In this document: piece by piece, positions 1 to 9,030 of the stretch
Numbering within the stretch: position 1 is the first letter of the stretch
Layout of the letters: each line of letters opens with the position of its first letter
DNA from: Hyphomicrobiales bacterium
GTDB lineage: Bacteria; Pseudomonadota; Alphaproteobacteria; SPJN01
Direction: 5' to 3'
NCBI GenBank assembly: GCA_006844605.1
Contig: SPJN01000014.1
Span: forward strand, 1 to 64,000
Length of the DNA: 64,000 nucleotides
Notes under the pieces: model-generated
The model's input: the letters and a program-made list of their open reading frames with translations, nothing else
Told to the model about the DNA's origin: nothing
The model's database searches: none
Made by a program: the position numbers and the translations under genes

Positions 1-1
1 C

Positions 2-1303
2 GCAGAACGGGTAACCAGCTATTGGAATCCCGGCCCGACTATTGGCGCGGCAATTGTTTTCCCCCGGTCTACGGATGATGTCAGCTACATCCTGAAAACT
101 TGCCATGATCATGATCAGGCGGTGGTTGTACAGGGCGGTAAAACCGGTGTTGTGCAGGGGGCAGAGGCAACGGCGTCTGACATCATCATTTCGTTTGAGC
201 GGATGAAAGGCGTTGAGGATATTGATGTGACGGGCTGTACAGCTTCCGTACAGGCTGGTGCCGTACTGGAGGCGGTGCAGACACAAATCGCAGCACAGGG
301 ATTGTTGTTTCCACTTGATCTTGGTGCGCGCGGGTCCTGCACAATCGGCGGCAATGTGGCAACCAATGCGGGCGGCATCAATGTGATCCGCTATGGCATG
401 ATGCGCAATCTGGTGCTGGGGTTGGAGGCTGTTTTGGCGGATGGCACGGTTTTGTCGTCTATGAACTATATGTTGAAGAACAATGCGGGCTATGATCTGA
501 AGCAGTTGTTTATCGGATCGGAAGGCACGTTGGGTATTGTGACCCGTGTCGTGATCCGCCTATTCCCCGCGCCACTGACCAGTCAATCTGCCCTTGTGGC
601 CATGACGGATTTTACCGCCGTAACTGATTTTTTACGGCAATCCAGTCAGGCGTTGGGTGGTGACCTGTCAGCCTATGAGGTGATGTGGGGTGATTATTAT
701 CGTGCCGTAACAGGCCCTGACCTGCATCGCGCGCCCTTGGCCCGCGACCACGCCTTTTATGTCGTGCTGAAGATGGAGGGGAGTGACCCTGCGGGGGACC
801 CCGCGCGCTTTGAAGGGCTGCTGGCCGACGCATTGGAACGCGGCGTGATCGCGGATGCCGTTGTGCCCCAATCTGAGCGGGAGGAGCTGGATATCTGGAC
901 TGTGCGTGAACAGTTTGAGCCGTTATTCGTTCATGCCCCTGTGTTTTTATATGATGTCAGCCTGCCGATTAAGGACATGGCGGCATATGTCACCGAGGTG
1001 GAGCAACGTATTGCGGCCCAATGGCCTGACGGCATGTGCTTTGCGCTGGGTCATATCGGCGATGGCAATTTGCACTTTTTTGTGGCGCCAAAGGATGACA
1101 CTGCCACTCACGCACAGGCGGACGGGATTATTTACGGCGCCTTGGTTCCCTATAGCGGCTCAGTCTCGGCCGAGCATGGCATTGGGCATGAGAAAAAGGG
1201 CTGGTTGTCAGCCTCGCGTACAGCAGACGAAATTGCGGTGATGCAATTGTTGAAGCGCACATTGGACCCCAAGGGCATCCTTAATCCGGGCGTTGTTCTG
1301 TAA
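2..1303 (+). CDS. FAD-linked oxidase, GlcD/D-2-hydroxyacid dehydrogenase type (5' truncated)
   Basis: The reading frame is open to the first bases of the window, so the ORF-track methionine at 122 is internal and the gene begins upstream. The N-terminal part is an FAD-binding PCMH domain, recognisable from GGNVATNAGGINVIRYG and GSEGTLGIVT. The C-terminal part is the FAD-oxidase cap domain with the metal-type motif GHIGDGNLH and the ending SAEHGIGHEKKGWL followed by LDPKGILNPG. Members of this family oxidise D-lactate, glycolate or D-2-hydroxyglutarate and pass electrons to the quinone pool or an electron-transfer flavoprotein. The exact substrate cannot be read from this fragment. The C-terminus is complete and the codon use matches its neighbours. 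Confidence 0.93.
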   Translation, partial: AERVTSYWNPGPTIGAAIVFPRSTDDVSYILKTCHDHDQAVVVQGGKTGVVQGAEATASDIIISFERMKGVEDIDVTGCTASVQAGAVLEAVQTQIAAQGLLFPLDLGARGSCTIGGNVATNAGGINVIRYGMMRNLVLGLEAVLADGTVLSSMNYMLKNNAGYDLKQLFIGSEGTLGIVTRVVIRLFPAPLTSQSALVAMTDFTAVTDFLRQSSQALGGDLSAYEVMWGDYYRAVTGPDLHRAPLARDHAFYVVLKMEGSDPAGDPARFEGLLADALERGVIADAVVPQSEREELDIWTVREQFEPLFVHAPVFLYDVSLPIKDMAAYVTEVEQRIAAQWPDGMCFALGHIGDGNLHFFVAPKDDTATHAQADGIIYGALVPYSGSVSAEHGIGHEKKGWLSASRTADEIAVMQLLKRTLDPKGILNPGVVL

Positions 1304-1488
1304 GGACCCCCTTAAGGTTGTGCTTGTTTATGATTGCTGGTATCTCGCGACCAAAATGCATCACTTTTACAATCAAATAGGGGGGCTTTGGGCGGCCACC
1401 TTTACAGTCGTGGAAAGTATAGTTAACCAAAAATAGGCGCGGGGGCTGATCCGGCGCATTGTAACAAAATTATAACGATAGGATGATC

Positions 1489-2913
1489 ATGCGGCGTCAA
1501 ATTTTTGCGGCCGTTGCGATTGCTGCAGCGGCATCCACCTTGTCTGTCACCAGTGCCAGTGCCCTGTCGGCTGCTGAACCTTGTGATGGGACACCTGTTA
1601 CCTTTACCGGAGATTCTCCCAGTTTTGTTACGAATGTTGCCTTCGACATGAAGGCCGGTGACAGCATTAAGTTTGCATTATCAATTAAGGGCAGCGGGTC
1701 ATCAAATCCACAGTTCAGCATTACTGCGGCAGCGCCGGGTGAAAAATCACAAACGGTCTGTAGCAGCCAGAACGACTGTAACAGCGCAACGTTTACTGCG
1801 AATGTGGATGGCGTGTTTCAGCTGCAGGGCAGTACGAAATCTGGCGGGAACGACAATTCCCTGACCTATACATGCGGGGTTGCGGCAGGGTTTAGTGCTG
1901 ATCAGACCGTTGATCTTGTTGATAAGGTGTTGAAGCAAGCGGGACGCATCATGACAATGGATGCCGCCACGCTGGCCAATGCAGCGCTAAATGGCAGCCT
2001 TGGTTTAACAACAGGTTTGACCGATGTTTCACCGTCCAATCAGGATGATGCCGCAGGTCGCTTGCGTCTTATGGGACATGTTGGTCAGGATGAATTTGCC
2101 ATTGGGTTTGAACAAAGCCTGTCTGCTGCTGCCAATAATACCGCGGGCATGGGTGATGAGGATGGTGACGTGATTGTCGGCAATGCACGGTATTATGATT
2201 TTAATGGCGTGTTGGACGGCGACGCCCTGCAGGGGCAAATTGGTTTCCGTCATGGCTTGGCCAATGATCGTACAGTGACTGTGTTTGGCTCCTTCCGCCA
2301 GACAGATGTGGATGCCAGCGATTTCGGCCTGTCACTTGAAGAAGAAAGCTATGGCGCTGGCCTGATACTACAAGGACCTGTTGGCGAAAAACTAAAGGGT
2401 GTCGCCACCGTTCACTATGAAACAGGCGATGCCGACATTCGTATCAATAATGCAACCGGTTCAACCGACGTGGATCGTTTTTCTGCTGCGTTGGCATTGA
2501 AGGGAACGCATGAAACAGACACGTTGACTTTGTCGCCGCGTATTGTTGCGGGCATCGTGGCGTTCAGCCGTGATCGCTATACTGACAGCGCTGCACTGGT
2601 TATTGATGGCGATGAAGAAACAGAACATTTTGTCGAAGTTGGTGTTCGCGTTGTACCGCAAACGGTTGCACCTGATGGGCTGAATTGGTTTGTCGATGCA
2701 TCTGCTGATTATGCCAGTGAAACATTGGATGGCGTGCAGACCCTTTCTGGTCGCCGGATCGATGACAGTGACTTTGCCGGTAATGCAGAAGCTGGCTTGA
2801 CGTTCAGCCTTGAAAAAGGTGCCAAGTTGATTGTCAGTGGTGGTGGACGCGGTCTTGGTCGTGAATCCCGCGCAATCTTCGGTAACGCATTGGTGACAGT
2901 GCCGCTGAACTAG
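1489..2913 (+). CDS. Secreted outer-membrane beta-barrel (autotransporter-like) protein
   Basis: This 474-residue protein starts with a clear Sec signal peptide (MRRQIFAAVAIAAAAS, cleavage near SASA-LSA). The ATG at 1489 is preferred over 1483 because AGGA lies five bases before it and abuts 1483. Residues of about 25-130 form a small beta-rich domain with four cysteines that may pair as disulfides. The remainder alternates polar and hydrophobic residues with many Gly/Asp turns, and ends in VTVPLN, as in an autotransporter-type barrel. No long passenger is present, so the small N-terminal domain is the only candidate exposed part. It is monocistronic and followed by a strong terminator. The function is unknown; the barrel assignment is by pattern only. 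Confidence 0.78.
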   Translation: MRRQIFAAVAIAAAASTLSVTSASALSAAEPCDGTPVTFTGDSPSFVTNVAFDMKAGDSIKFALSIKGSGSSNPQFSITAAAPGEKSQTVCSSQNDCNSATFTANVDGVFQLQGSTKSGGNDNSLTYTCGVAAGFSADQTVDLVDKVLKQAGRIMTMDAATLANAALNGSLGLTTGLTDVSPSNQDDAAGRLRLMGHVGQDEFAIGFEQSLSAAANNTAGMGDEDGDVIVGNARYYDFNGVLDGDALQGQIGFRHGLANDRTVTVFGSFRQTDVDASDFGLSLEEESYGAGLILQGPVGEKLKGVATVHYETGDADIRINNATGSTDVDRFSAALALKGTHETDTLTLSPRIVAGIVAFSRDRYTDSAALVIDGDEETEHFVEVGVRVVPQTVAPDGLNWFVDASADYASETLDGVQTLSGRRIDDSDFAGNAEAGLTFSLEKGAKLIVSGGGRGLGRESRAIFGNALVTVPLN

Positions 2914-2938
2914 TCTGTCTGGCAGATTCAGGACTTGT

Positions 2939-2972
2939 CCCCTGTCGCGTCTGGCGCGGCAGGGGCTTTTCA
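2939..2972 (+). terminator. Rho-independent terminator after the beta-barrel gene
   Basis: CCCCTGTCGCG and CGCGGCAGGGG form an 11-pair stem (one T.G wobble) around a five-base loop, followed by CTTTTC. It lies 26 bases after the stop codon. Confidence 0.8.
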
Positions 2973-3046
2973 ATTTTGTCAGCCTTTAGTCTGATTTACA
3001 TTCTAGGGATGGCGGGTGATAAGGGGCCAAGGTCAGGAGTATAAGA

Positions 3047-3238
3047 ATGAAACATCATATCATGCTGGCGGTTGGCATATTGATCGCAGCTATATTCTCA
3101 TATCAGGGTGCTATTGCATTGATGGCACCGGGCATTGGCCTGTGGGAAGCCTATATTCTTGGCGGGTTGGTGCTTGCCGGCCTTATCTTGCGCAAGGGGT
3201 TGATCTTGCGCCGCGAGCATCTTGATACACAGGATTAG
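3047..3238 (+). CDS. Small two-helix membrane protein of unknown function
   Basis: This is a 63-residue protein with two hydrophobic segments (about residues 4-27 and 34-52), the second followed by a basic stretch RKGLILRREH that should stay in the cytoplasm. AGGAG lies eight bases before the ATG, which supports translation. It sits between the terminator of the beta-barrel gene and the promoter of the symporter operon, so it is probably transcribed alone. I do not recognise the family. Length, start signal and composition all look like a real gene rather than a chance frame. Confidence 0.6.
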   Translation: MKHHIMLAVGILIAAIFSYQGAIALMAPGIGLWEAYILGGLVLAGLILRKGLILRREHLDTQD

Positions 3239-3290
3239 CGCCCGCATATGGCCGATCTTGTTTTGGCCCGCCCGGACCAGCTTGGGCCTT

Positions 3291-3330
3291 AGACCAAAGT
3301 CTCTCTACAAATCAGACCATCTATAGACCA
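3291..3330. promoter_or_regulatory. Candidate operator for the LuxR-type regulator, upstream of the symporter operon
   Basis: AGACCAAAGTCT occurs at 3291-3302, followed by two further AGACCA half-sites at 3314 and 3325. The same 11-mer GACCAAAGTCT occurs in opposite orientation at 9744-9754, between the response-regulator and porin genes. NarL/LuxR-type response regulators usually bind short inverted half-sites of this sort. Assigning it to the nearby regulator is inference. Confidence 0.5.
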
Positions 3331-3349
3331 CCCTAGGCTCGCGTATTAT
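3321..3349 (+). promoter_or_regulatory. Putative activator-dependent promoter of the symporter operon
   Basis: TATTAT at 3344-3349 is a good -10 hexamer. The position 17 bases upstream carries CTATAG, a poor -35, overlapped by an AGACCA half-site. A weak -35 covered by an operator half-site is what an activator-controlled promoter looks like. Confidence 0.4.
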
Positions 3350-3381
3350 TGTGACGCGGCATATCAAAAAGGGAGGTTCCG

Positions 3382-3660
3382 GTGTCTGCTCAGGAAGAAA
3401 AACAAAGCGGTGACGCGAACAAAGCCGCTTACTGGAAGGCGACATTAACGCTGACGTTAAATCTGTTGCTTGTCTGGTTTGTCGTATCTTATGGGGCAGG
3501 TATTCTGTTCCGTGATTTCTTGGATCAATATTCTATCGGCGGTGCGCCGTTGGGATTCTGGTTTGCACAGCAAGGGGCAATCTATGTCTTTATTGCGCTG
3601 ATTTTCTATTATTGCCGGGCGATGACCAAGCTTGAGCGCAAATATGGCGTGGAGGGCTGA
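3382..3660 (+). CDS. DUF4212 small subunit of sodium/solute symporter
   Basis: This 92-residue protein starts with GTG, preceded by GGGAGG at the expected spacing. It has a charged N-terminus and two transmembrane helices (about residues 23-45 and 58-80), with the LLVWFVVSYGAGILF pattern of the DUF4212 family. DUF4212 proteins are almost always encoded directly before a VC_2705-type sodium:solute symporter, as here, where the stop codon is only two bases from the next start. By analogy with small partner subunits of acetate and other SLC5 carriers it is expected to assemble with or stabilise the large transporter in the inner membrane. Confidence 0.9.
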   Translation: MSAQEEKQSGDANKAAYWKATLTLTLNLLLVWFVVSYGAGILFRDFLDQYSIGGAPLGFWFAQQGAIYVFIALIFYYCRAMTKLERKYGVEG

Positions 3661-3662
3661 TC

Positions 3663-5432
3663 ATGTCGCAAGAAATGTGGACCTATTTTTTCGTCGTCGC
3701 GACCTTCGGGCTTTATATCTATATCGCGATTAAAAGCCGTGCTGGCTCTACCGATGATTTTTATGTCGCCGGTCACGATGTTCATCCGATGGTGAACGGG
3801 ATGGCGACCGCAGCTGACTGGATGTCGGCTGCATCATTCCTGTCAATGGCGGGCCTGATAGCCTTTCTGGGTTATGGCGGATCAGTCTATCTGATGGGCT
3901 GGACCGGCGGCTATGTGCTGCTGGCCTTGTTGTTGGCCCCCTTCCTGCGTGAATTTGGTAAGTTTACGGTCCCTGATTTTGTCGGTGACCGGTACTATTC
4001 CAGCTTCGCGCGCATCATCGCCGTGATTTGTGCGATCTTTGTCAGCTTCACCTATATTGCCGGGCAGATGAAGGGCGTTGGCGTGGCATTCTCAGGCTTT
4101 CTGGGTGTGCCATTTGAAGTCGGCATCTTGATCGGCATGGCAATTGTTTTTGTCTATGCTGTGTTGGGCGGCATGAAGGGGATCACTTACACGCAGGTTG
4201 CGCAGTATGTGGTGTTGATTTTCGCCTACACCGTTCCGGCGATCTTTATCTCGCTGATCATCACCGGCAATCCGGTGCCGCAATTGGGATTTATTTCCAA
4301 TGTGCGTGGTGAAGATATTTCGATGCTTGCCAAGTTGAACACAGTTCTGACCGATCTGGGTTTCATGGAATATACCAGCACGAACAAAAGCATGATTGAT
4401 GTGTTTGCCATTACCGGCGCATTGATGTTCGGTACTGCCGGACTGCCCCATGTGATTATTCGGTTCTTTACCGTGTCGAGCGCCAAGAATGCGCGTGTCT
4501 CAGCAGGCTGGGCCTTGGTCTTTATTGCCCTGCTATACACGACCGCGCCTGCCGTTGGTGCGTTTGCCCGCCTGAACTTTATCGATCAGGTACATAACAA
4601 ACAGGTTGAAGAACTGCCCGCTTGGTACGGGTCATGGTCTGAAACAGGTTTGCTGGGTTATGAGGACAAGAATGGCGATGGCAAGGTGCAGTACTTTGGT
4701 GACAAGGGCGTTGACTATGGCAATGGTAAAATCGGTGACGGGTCCAAACAGCACCCTGACAGCGAAGCGACGCCATTGAACCGTGACATCTTTGTGTTGG
4801 CCAATCCTGAGATTGCACAACTGCCCGGATGGGTCATTGGTCTGGTGGTTGCAGGTGGCCTTGCCGCTGCCCTGTCAACAGCGGCGGGATTGTTGATGGT
4901 GATTTCATCTGCCATCAGTCATGACCTGTGTCGTCGGACGATCTGGACCGACATGGATGACAAGACTGAGTTACGGGTGGCGCGAATAGCCGCCGCCGGT
5001 GCGGTGATTGCCGCCGGGTTGCTTGGTTTGTTCGCCAGCCAGCTTGGGTTCGTTGCGCAGGTGGTTGCCTTTGCCTTCGGCCTTGCTGCTGCCAGCTTGT
5101 TCCCGATTATCTTCCTGGGGATTTTCTGGAAGCGGATGAACAAGGAAGGGGCCATTGCATCAATGCTGTTCGGCTTGATCTCAACCTTCCTTTACATCAG
5201 CTACTTCAAATTCTGGGGCGGTACACCTGATCAATGGTTGTTCGGTGTGTCACCAGAAGGGATCGGCTTTGTGTTCATGTGGGCATCCCTTGCAGTTGGT
5301 TGGGGTGTTGCCAAGGTTACACCGGAACCCCCGCAGGATGTGCAGGACCTTGTTGAGGATATTCGTATCCCCGGTACCCGCAAGGCGCATGGCGCGGCGG
5401 ATGAAGGAATGGCACCGATGCCTGCTGAATGA
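3663..5432 (+). CDS. Sodium:solute symporter, VC_2705/ActP-like
   Basis: This 589-residue integral membrane protein belongs to the SLC5/SSF family. The N-terminus carries the family signature of a first helix followed by STDDFYVAGHDV and GMATAADWMSAASFLSMAG. About 13 helices follow, with GGMKGITYTQVAQY in the middle. A soluble insert near residues 310-380 is rich in Asp/Gly (NGDGKVQYFGDKG) and is typical of the VC_2705 subfamily. Relatives take up acetate or other short monocarboxylates with sodium. It is co-transcribed with the DUF4212 gene and lies immediately before a histidine kinase whose sensor domain is homologous to the same transporter fold. That context points to uptake of the compound that is sensed. 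Acetate is the likeliest substrate but is not proven by sequence. Confidence 0.93.
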   Translation: MSQEMWTYFFVVATFGLYIYIAIKSRAGSTDDFYVAGHDVHPMVNGMATAADWMSAASFLSMAGLIAFLGYGGSVYLMGWTGGYVLLALLLAPFLREFGKFTVPDFVGDRYYSSFARIIAVICAIFVSFTYIAGQMKGVGVAFSGFLGVPFEVGILIGMAIVFVYAVLGGMKGITYTQVAQYVVLIFAYTVPAIFISLIITGNPVPQLGFISNVRGEDISMLAKLNTVLTDLGFMEYTSTNKSMIDVFAITGALMFGTAGLPHVIIRFFTVSSAKNARVSAGWALVFIALLYTTAPAVGAFARLNFIDQVHNKQVEELPAWYGSWSETGLLGYEDKNGDGKVQYFGDKGVDYGNGKIGDGSKQHPDSEATPLNRDIFVLANPEIAQLPGWVIGLVVAGGLAAALSTAAGLLMVISSAISHDLCRRTIWTDMDDKTELRVARIAAAGAVIAAGLLGLFASQLGFVAQVVAFAFGLAAASLFPIIFLGIFWKRMNKEGAIASMLFGLISTFLYISYFKFWGGTPDQWLFGVSPEGIGFVFMWASLAVGWGVAKVTPEPPQDVQDLVEDIRIPGTRKAHGAADEGMAPMPAE

Positions 5433-5445
5433 TCTTGATCATTCA
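5426..5445. repeat. Inverted repeat straddling the symporter stop codon
   Basis: TGAATGATC and GATCATTCA form a perfect 9-bp inverted repeat with a two-base spacer. The stop codon TGA (5430-5432) lies inside the left arm. Confidence 0.6.
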
Positions 5446-5461
5446 AGCGCGATAAAAACCT

Positions 5462-5498
5462 TACGGGCGGCCTTGCGGCTGCCCGTATTCCTTTTGGC
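5462..5498 (+). terminator. Rho-independent terminator after the symporter
   Basis: TACGGGCGGCC and GGCTGCCCGTA pair (one wobble) around a TTGC loop and are followed by TTCCTTTT. It separates the symporter operon from the kinase gene, so the kinase probably has its own or read-through transcription. Confidence 0.7.
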
Positions 5499-5545
5499 TT
5501 GCATCTGAAAAACACCCTTGTCACTGTTGGGGCGGGAGGCAAACA

Positions 5546-8500
5546 ATGTCAGCATTGACGATCTTGATCGCTACAGGTGCCTATATCGGGTTGCTGTTTC
5601 TTGTGGCTGCTTATGGGGACCGCCGTGTTCGCCGTGACGGGCCAAAGGTCAGCCCACTGGTTTATACACTGGCATTGGCGGTCTATTGCTCGTCCTGGAC
5701 ATTTTACGGCGCGGTGGGCACGGCGGCAGCCAGTGGTTGGGATTACTTGCCCATCTACCTTGGCCCGGCATTGGTATTGCTGTTTGCGCCGGGAATGATT
5801 GCGCGGATCGGCAACATTGTGCGCCGGGAACGATTGACGTCCCTTTCAGATTTTCTGTCGGCCCGTTATGGGCGCAGTCGCGGTGTTGGGGCGCTGGCGA
5901 CCATTGCCGCGATGATCGGGGCCTTGCCCTATATTTCACTGCAATTACGGTCCATAGGGATGAGTTTTGAGGCGCTTGCCTTTTCATCCGAAACAGCTGT
6001 CGGGCAAACGGCAGCACAACAGCCGTCCGCGCCGACTATTTTCGCTGTGGCGATGGCCTTGGCCCTGTTCGCCATATTGTTCGGCGCCCGCCAGTCAGAC
6101 ACGACCCGCCACAATGCGGGGCTGGTTTTGGCGCTGGCGTTTGAGGCCATAGTCAAGTTGGTGGCACTGGGCGCGGTGTGCTGGCTGTCCTATTCCCTGA
6201 TTGGGACACAAGGATGGTCACAAGCGCAATTGCCCGACCAATTTGCCACCAACACACTGTCCGGCCGCTTCATAACGATCACTGTTTTATCGATGGCCGC
6301 AATCATTTGCTTACCCCGTCAGTTTCATGTGATGGCGATTGAACGGAATGGGGCGCAGGAAGTCAGCGCCGCCCGCTGGCTGTTCCCGGCCTATTTGGCG
6401 ATTACCAGTGTTGTCGTGGTGCCGATTACATTGGCGGGCCTGAATGTGTTGCCTGCCTCGGTTCCCGCGGACCTTTACGTATTGTCACTACCGCTTGCCT
6501 ATGATCAGAACGGGCTGGCCCTGCTGGCGTTTTTAGGTGGGTTTTCGGCGGCAACGGGCATGGTCATTGTGTCAACGATTGCCGTATCGACGATGGTGAC
6601 GAATGATTTGATTGTGCCGCTACTGATTAAATCCGGTCGATTTTCCGGCGTTTCACAAAATGGTGGCGCGGCATTGTTGGCGATTAGACGATCCGTGATC
6701 GTTGGCTTGTTATTGCTGGCATTCGGCTATTATGCGGTAAGCAGGAACGAGGAATTGCTATCGCAAATCGGTTTGCTATCCTTTGCAGGTGCTGCCCAAT
6801 TTGCGCCGCTGTTGTTGGGTGGTTTGTACTGGCGTGGGGCCCATCGCAGCGGTGCCAAACTGGGCCTGCTGGCGGGCATGATGCTGTGGGCCTATACATT
6901 GCTGCTGCCTGCATTGATCGGTGCGGACCATGCGATTTTTCAGGCGCTTCCGGCGGTACTTGCGCCACAGGCATTGCTGGGAATTTCGTTTGGCGATTCG
7001 CTGACGCATGGCGTGTTCTGGAGCTTGGCTGCAAACACTGCGCTGTTTGTGTTTGCCTCGTTACGCGGCACTGAGGAGTTGCGCGACCGCATTCAATCAA
7101 TGGCCTTTTCCGAAGGTGGGCGCGGCAATGTCAGCGGCACGCCCGCCCTACAAATGTCGCCGTCAACGGTTTCACCCGAAGGGTTGAAAGCACTGGCCTG
7201 CCGTTTCTTGAGTGAGGAGGCCGTCGTCGCTGCCTTTGATGATCTAAGTAGGGATACAGAAGTGCAGATCGCCGGTGATGGTGCGGCTGATTGGCGGTTG
7301 ATCCAGTTGACAGAAAAACTGTTGGCTGGGGCGCTTGGGGCATCATCCGCGCGTATCGTCATGATGTCTGTGGTGGGCAAGGACGACGTAGCGATTGACG
7401 ATCTGTTAGCGATACTGGACCAGAAAACGCAAGCTGATTTGTTTGATCGTCACATGCTGCAATCCATGTTGGAGAATGTCTCGCAAGGGATTGCGGTTGT
7501 TGATGGGGAGCAACGATTGGTCGCGTGGAACAGCGCCTATATCAATCTGTTTCAATATCCCGGTCATCTGGTGCGCGTTGGTACACCGATTGAAGAATTG
7601 ATCCAACATAATATTGATCGGGGGTGGATCCGTGATGACCGCCCGGATGATTATGTGCAGCGTAGAATTGATCATATGAAAGTCGGCACAGCCTATCGGT
7701 ACGAACGGCCAATGGATGGGGGGCGCTATTTGCGGATTATCGGCAATCCTATGCCCGGCGGCGGGTTTGTCACGACCTATACAGATATTACAGAAGACAA
7801 ACAGCGCGAGCAGGAACTGATCGACATTAACGCCACGTTGGAACAGCGCGTTACCAGCCGTACCGAAGCGCTGGAACATATGGCGCAGGATTTGCGTATT
7901 GCGAAGACAGATGCTGACGATGCCAATGCATCGAAAACGCGATTTTTGTCAGCGGCAAGTCATGATTTGTTGCAACCGCTGAATGCGGCGCGGCTGTATC
8001 TTGCCGCCGCCGCGGATGCGTCTGACAATAAGGCCGATCTGTTGGACAAGGTGGATCGGTCCATTGAATCGGCGGACCAATTATTGCGTGGGCTGCTGGA
8101 TATTTCCCGCCTAGATCACGCAAAGGTCACCCCCAATCTTGAGCCGATTGCCCTTGGGCCGTTTTTGCATGACTTGTGCGAGGAAGCGGCGCCAATGGCC
8201 CGCGATGCGGGGCTGCGCCTGGCGTGCGTGCCGACCAGCCTGACCGTTCTTGCAGACCGCGAATTTCTGCGCAGCATCGTGCGCAACTTCCTGTCAAACG
8301 CCCGCCGTTATACAGAACAGGGCGGCATTTTGGTGGGGGTGCGTAGGGCAGGGCAACAATGCCGGATTGAGGTTTGGGACACCGGGCCTGGCCTGACAGA
8401 TGAAGACAGCGCCCGTGCCTTTGGTGAGTTTGAGCGCCTGCATGATCAGGATAATCAGGGGGTGCGTGGTGCGGGGTTGGGGCTTGCCGTTGCCAAGCGC

Positions 8501-9016
8501 ATGGCCGCGTTGATGAATGCTGCGATTGATGTCAGATCTAGGCCGGGTAGCGGCAGTTGCTTCAGCGTTACCGTTGGGCGGGTTGTTGATGCCCCTGCTG
8601 TCCACTCACCAGCAAGCGCACGTAAAGCGTCTGACCAGTCGCGCGATATGGGGCGCGATATTGCGATCCTATGCGTCGATGACGAGGCTGAAATTCTATC
8701 CGCGATGAAGGCTCTTTTGACCGGGTGGGGCGCTGCTGTCAGCGTGGCATCTTCGGTTGGGCGGGTGCAGGAACAATTGGCAGCACAACAATTCGATATT
8801 CTATTATTGGATTGGCAATTATCCGGCGATGAAACGGCGGCGGCTATTTTGGCATTGCTTGCGGACAATCCTGCCCCGCCGCTTGTTGCCTTTTTAACGG
8901 CGAACCGCTCCCCTGATTTAACTGAAGCTGCGGGAAAATGGGGCGCGCCAATTTTGCCGAAGCCGGTTGACCCTGATCTGTTGCGTGATTTGTTGGATGA
9001 TGTGAGCGGCGCTTAG
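5546..9016 (+). CDS. Transporter-fused hybrid sensor histidine kinase/response regulator, CrbS-like
   Basis: This is a 1156-residue protein. Residues of about 1-500 form a 13-helix SLC5-like sodium/solute symporter domain (CSSWTFYGAVGTAA near residue 50). A linker region of the STAC type follows, then a PAS domain (about 635-750; SQGIAVVDGEQRLVAWN). Next is a HisKA domain with phosphoacceptor His806 in AASHDLLQPLNA, an HATPase domain with NFLSNARRYT and GAGLGLAVAKR, and a C-terminal receiver domain with Asp1089 in DILLLDWQ. This architecture is that of CrbS/CbrA-type kinases, in which the transporter domain senses or carries the ligand. GGGAGGCAAACA precedes the ATG. The gene is convergent with the LuxR regulator, its likely partner. 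CrbS-CrbR pairs activate acetyl-CoA synthetase and acetate permease in gammaproteobacteria; the same role here is inference. Confidence 0.93.
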   Translation: MSALTILIATGAYIGLLFLVAAYGDRRVRRDGPKVSPLVYTLALAVYCSSWTFYGAVGTAAASGWDYLPIYLGPALVLLFAPGMIARIGNIVRRERLTSLSDFLSARYGRSRGVGALATIAAMIGALPYISLQLRSIGMSFEALAFSSETAVGQTAAQQPSAPTIFAVAMALALFAILFGARQSDTTRHNAGLVLALAFEAIVKLVALGAVCWLSYSLIGTQGWSQAQLPDQFATNTLSGRFITITVLSMAAIICLPRQFHVMAIERNGAQEVSAARWLFPAYLAITSVVVVPITLAGLNVLPASVPADLYVLSLPLAYDQNGLALLAFLGGFSAATGMVIVSTIAVSTMVTNDLIVPLLIKSGRFSGVSQNGGAALLAIRRSVIVGLLLLAFGYYAVSRNEELLSQIGLLSFAGAAQFAPLLLGGLYWRGAHRSGAKLGLLAGMMLWAYTLLLPALIGADHAIFQALPAVLAPQALLGISFGDSLTHGVFWSLAANTALFVFASLRGTEELRDRIQSMAFSEGGRGNVSGTPALQMSPSTVSPEGLKALACRFLSEEAVVAAFDDLSRDTEVQIAGDGAADWRLIQLTEKLLAGALGASSARIVMMSVVGKDDVAIDDLLAILDQKTQADLFDRHMLQSMLENVSQGIAVVDGEQRLVAWNSAYINLFQYPGHLVRVGTPIEELIQHNIDRGWIRDDRPDDYVQRRIDHMKVGTAYRYERPMDGGRYLRIIGNPMPGGGFVTTYTDITEDKQREQELIDINATLEQRVTSRTEALEHMAQDLRIAKTDADDANASKTRFLSAASHDLLQPLNAARLYLAAAADASDNKADLLDKVDRSIESADQLLRGLLDISRLDHAKVTPNLEPIALGPFLHDLCEEAAPMARDAGLRLACVPTSLTVLADREFLRSIVRNFLSNARRYTEQGGILVGVRRAGQQCRIEVWDTGPGLTDEDSARAFGEFERLHDQDNQGVRGAGLGLAVAKRMAALMNAAIDVRSRPGSGSCFSVTVGRVVDAPAVHSPASARKASDQSRDMGRDIAILCVDDEAEILSAMKALLTGWGAAVSVASSVGRVQEQLAAQQFDILLLDWQLSGDETAAAILALLADNPAPPLVAFLTANRSPDLTEAAGKWGAPILPKPVDPDLLRDLLDDVSGA

Positions 9017-9030
9017 GGTAGGGCTGCCAA

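Noticed and set aside
2461-2973. 170-codon minus-strand frame under the beta-barrel gene
   Set aside because: It covers the 3' half of the barrel gene plus its terminator, which a real gene would not do.
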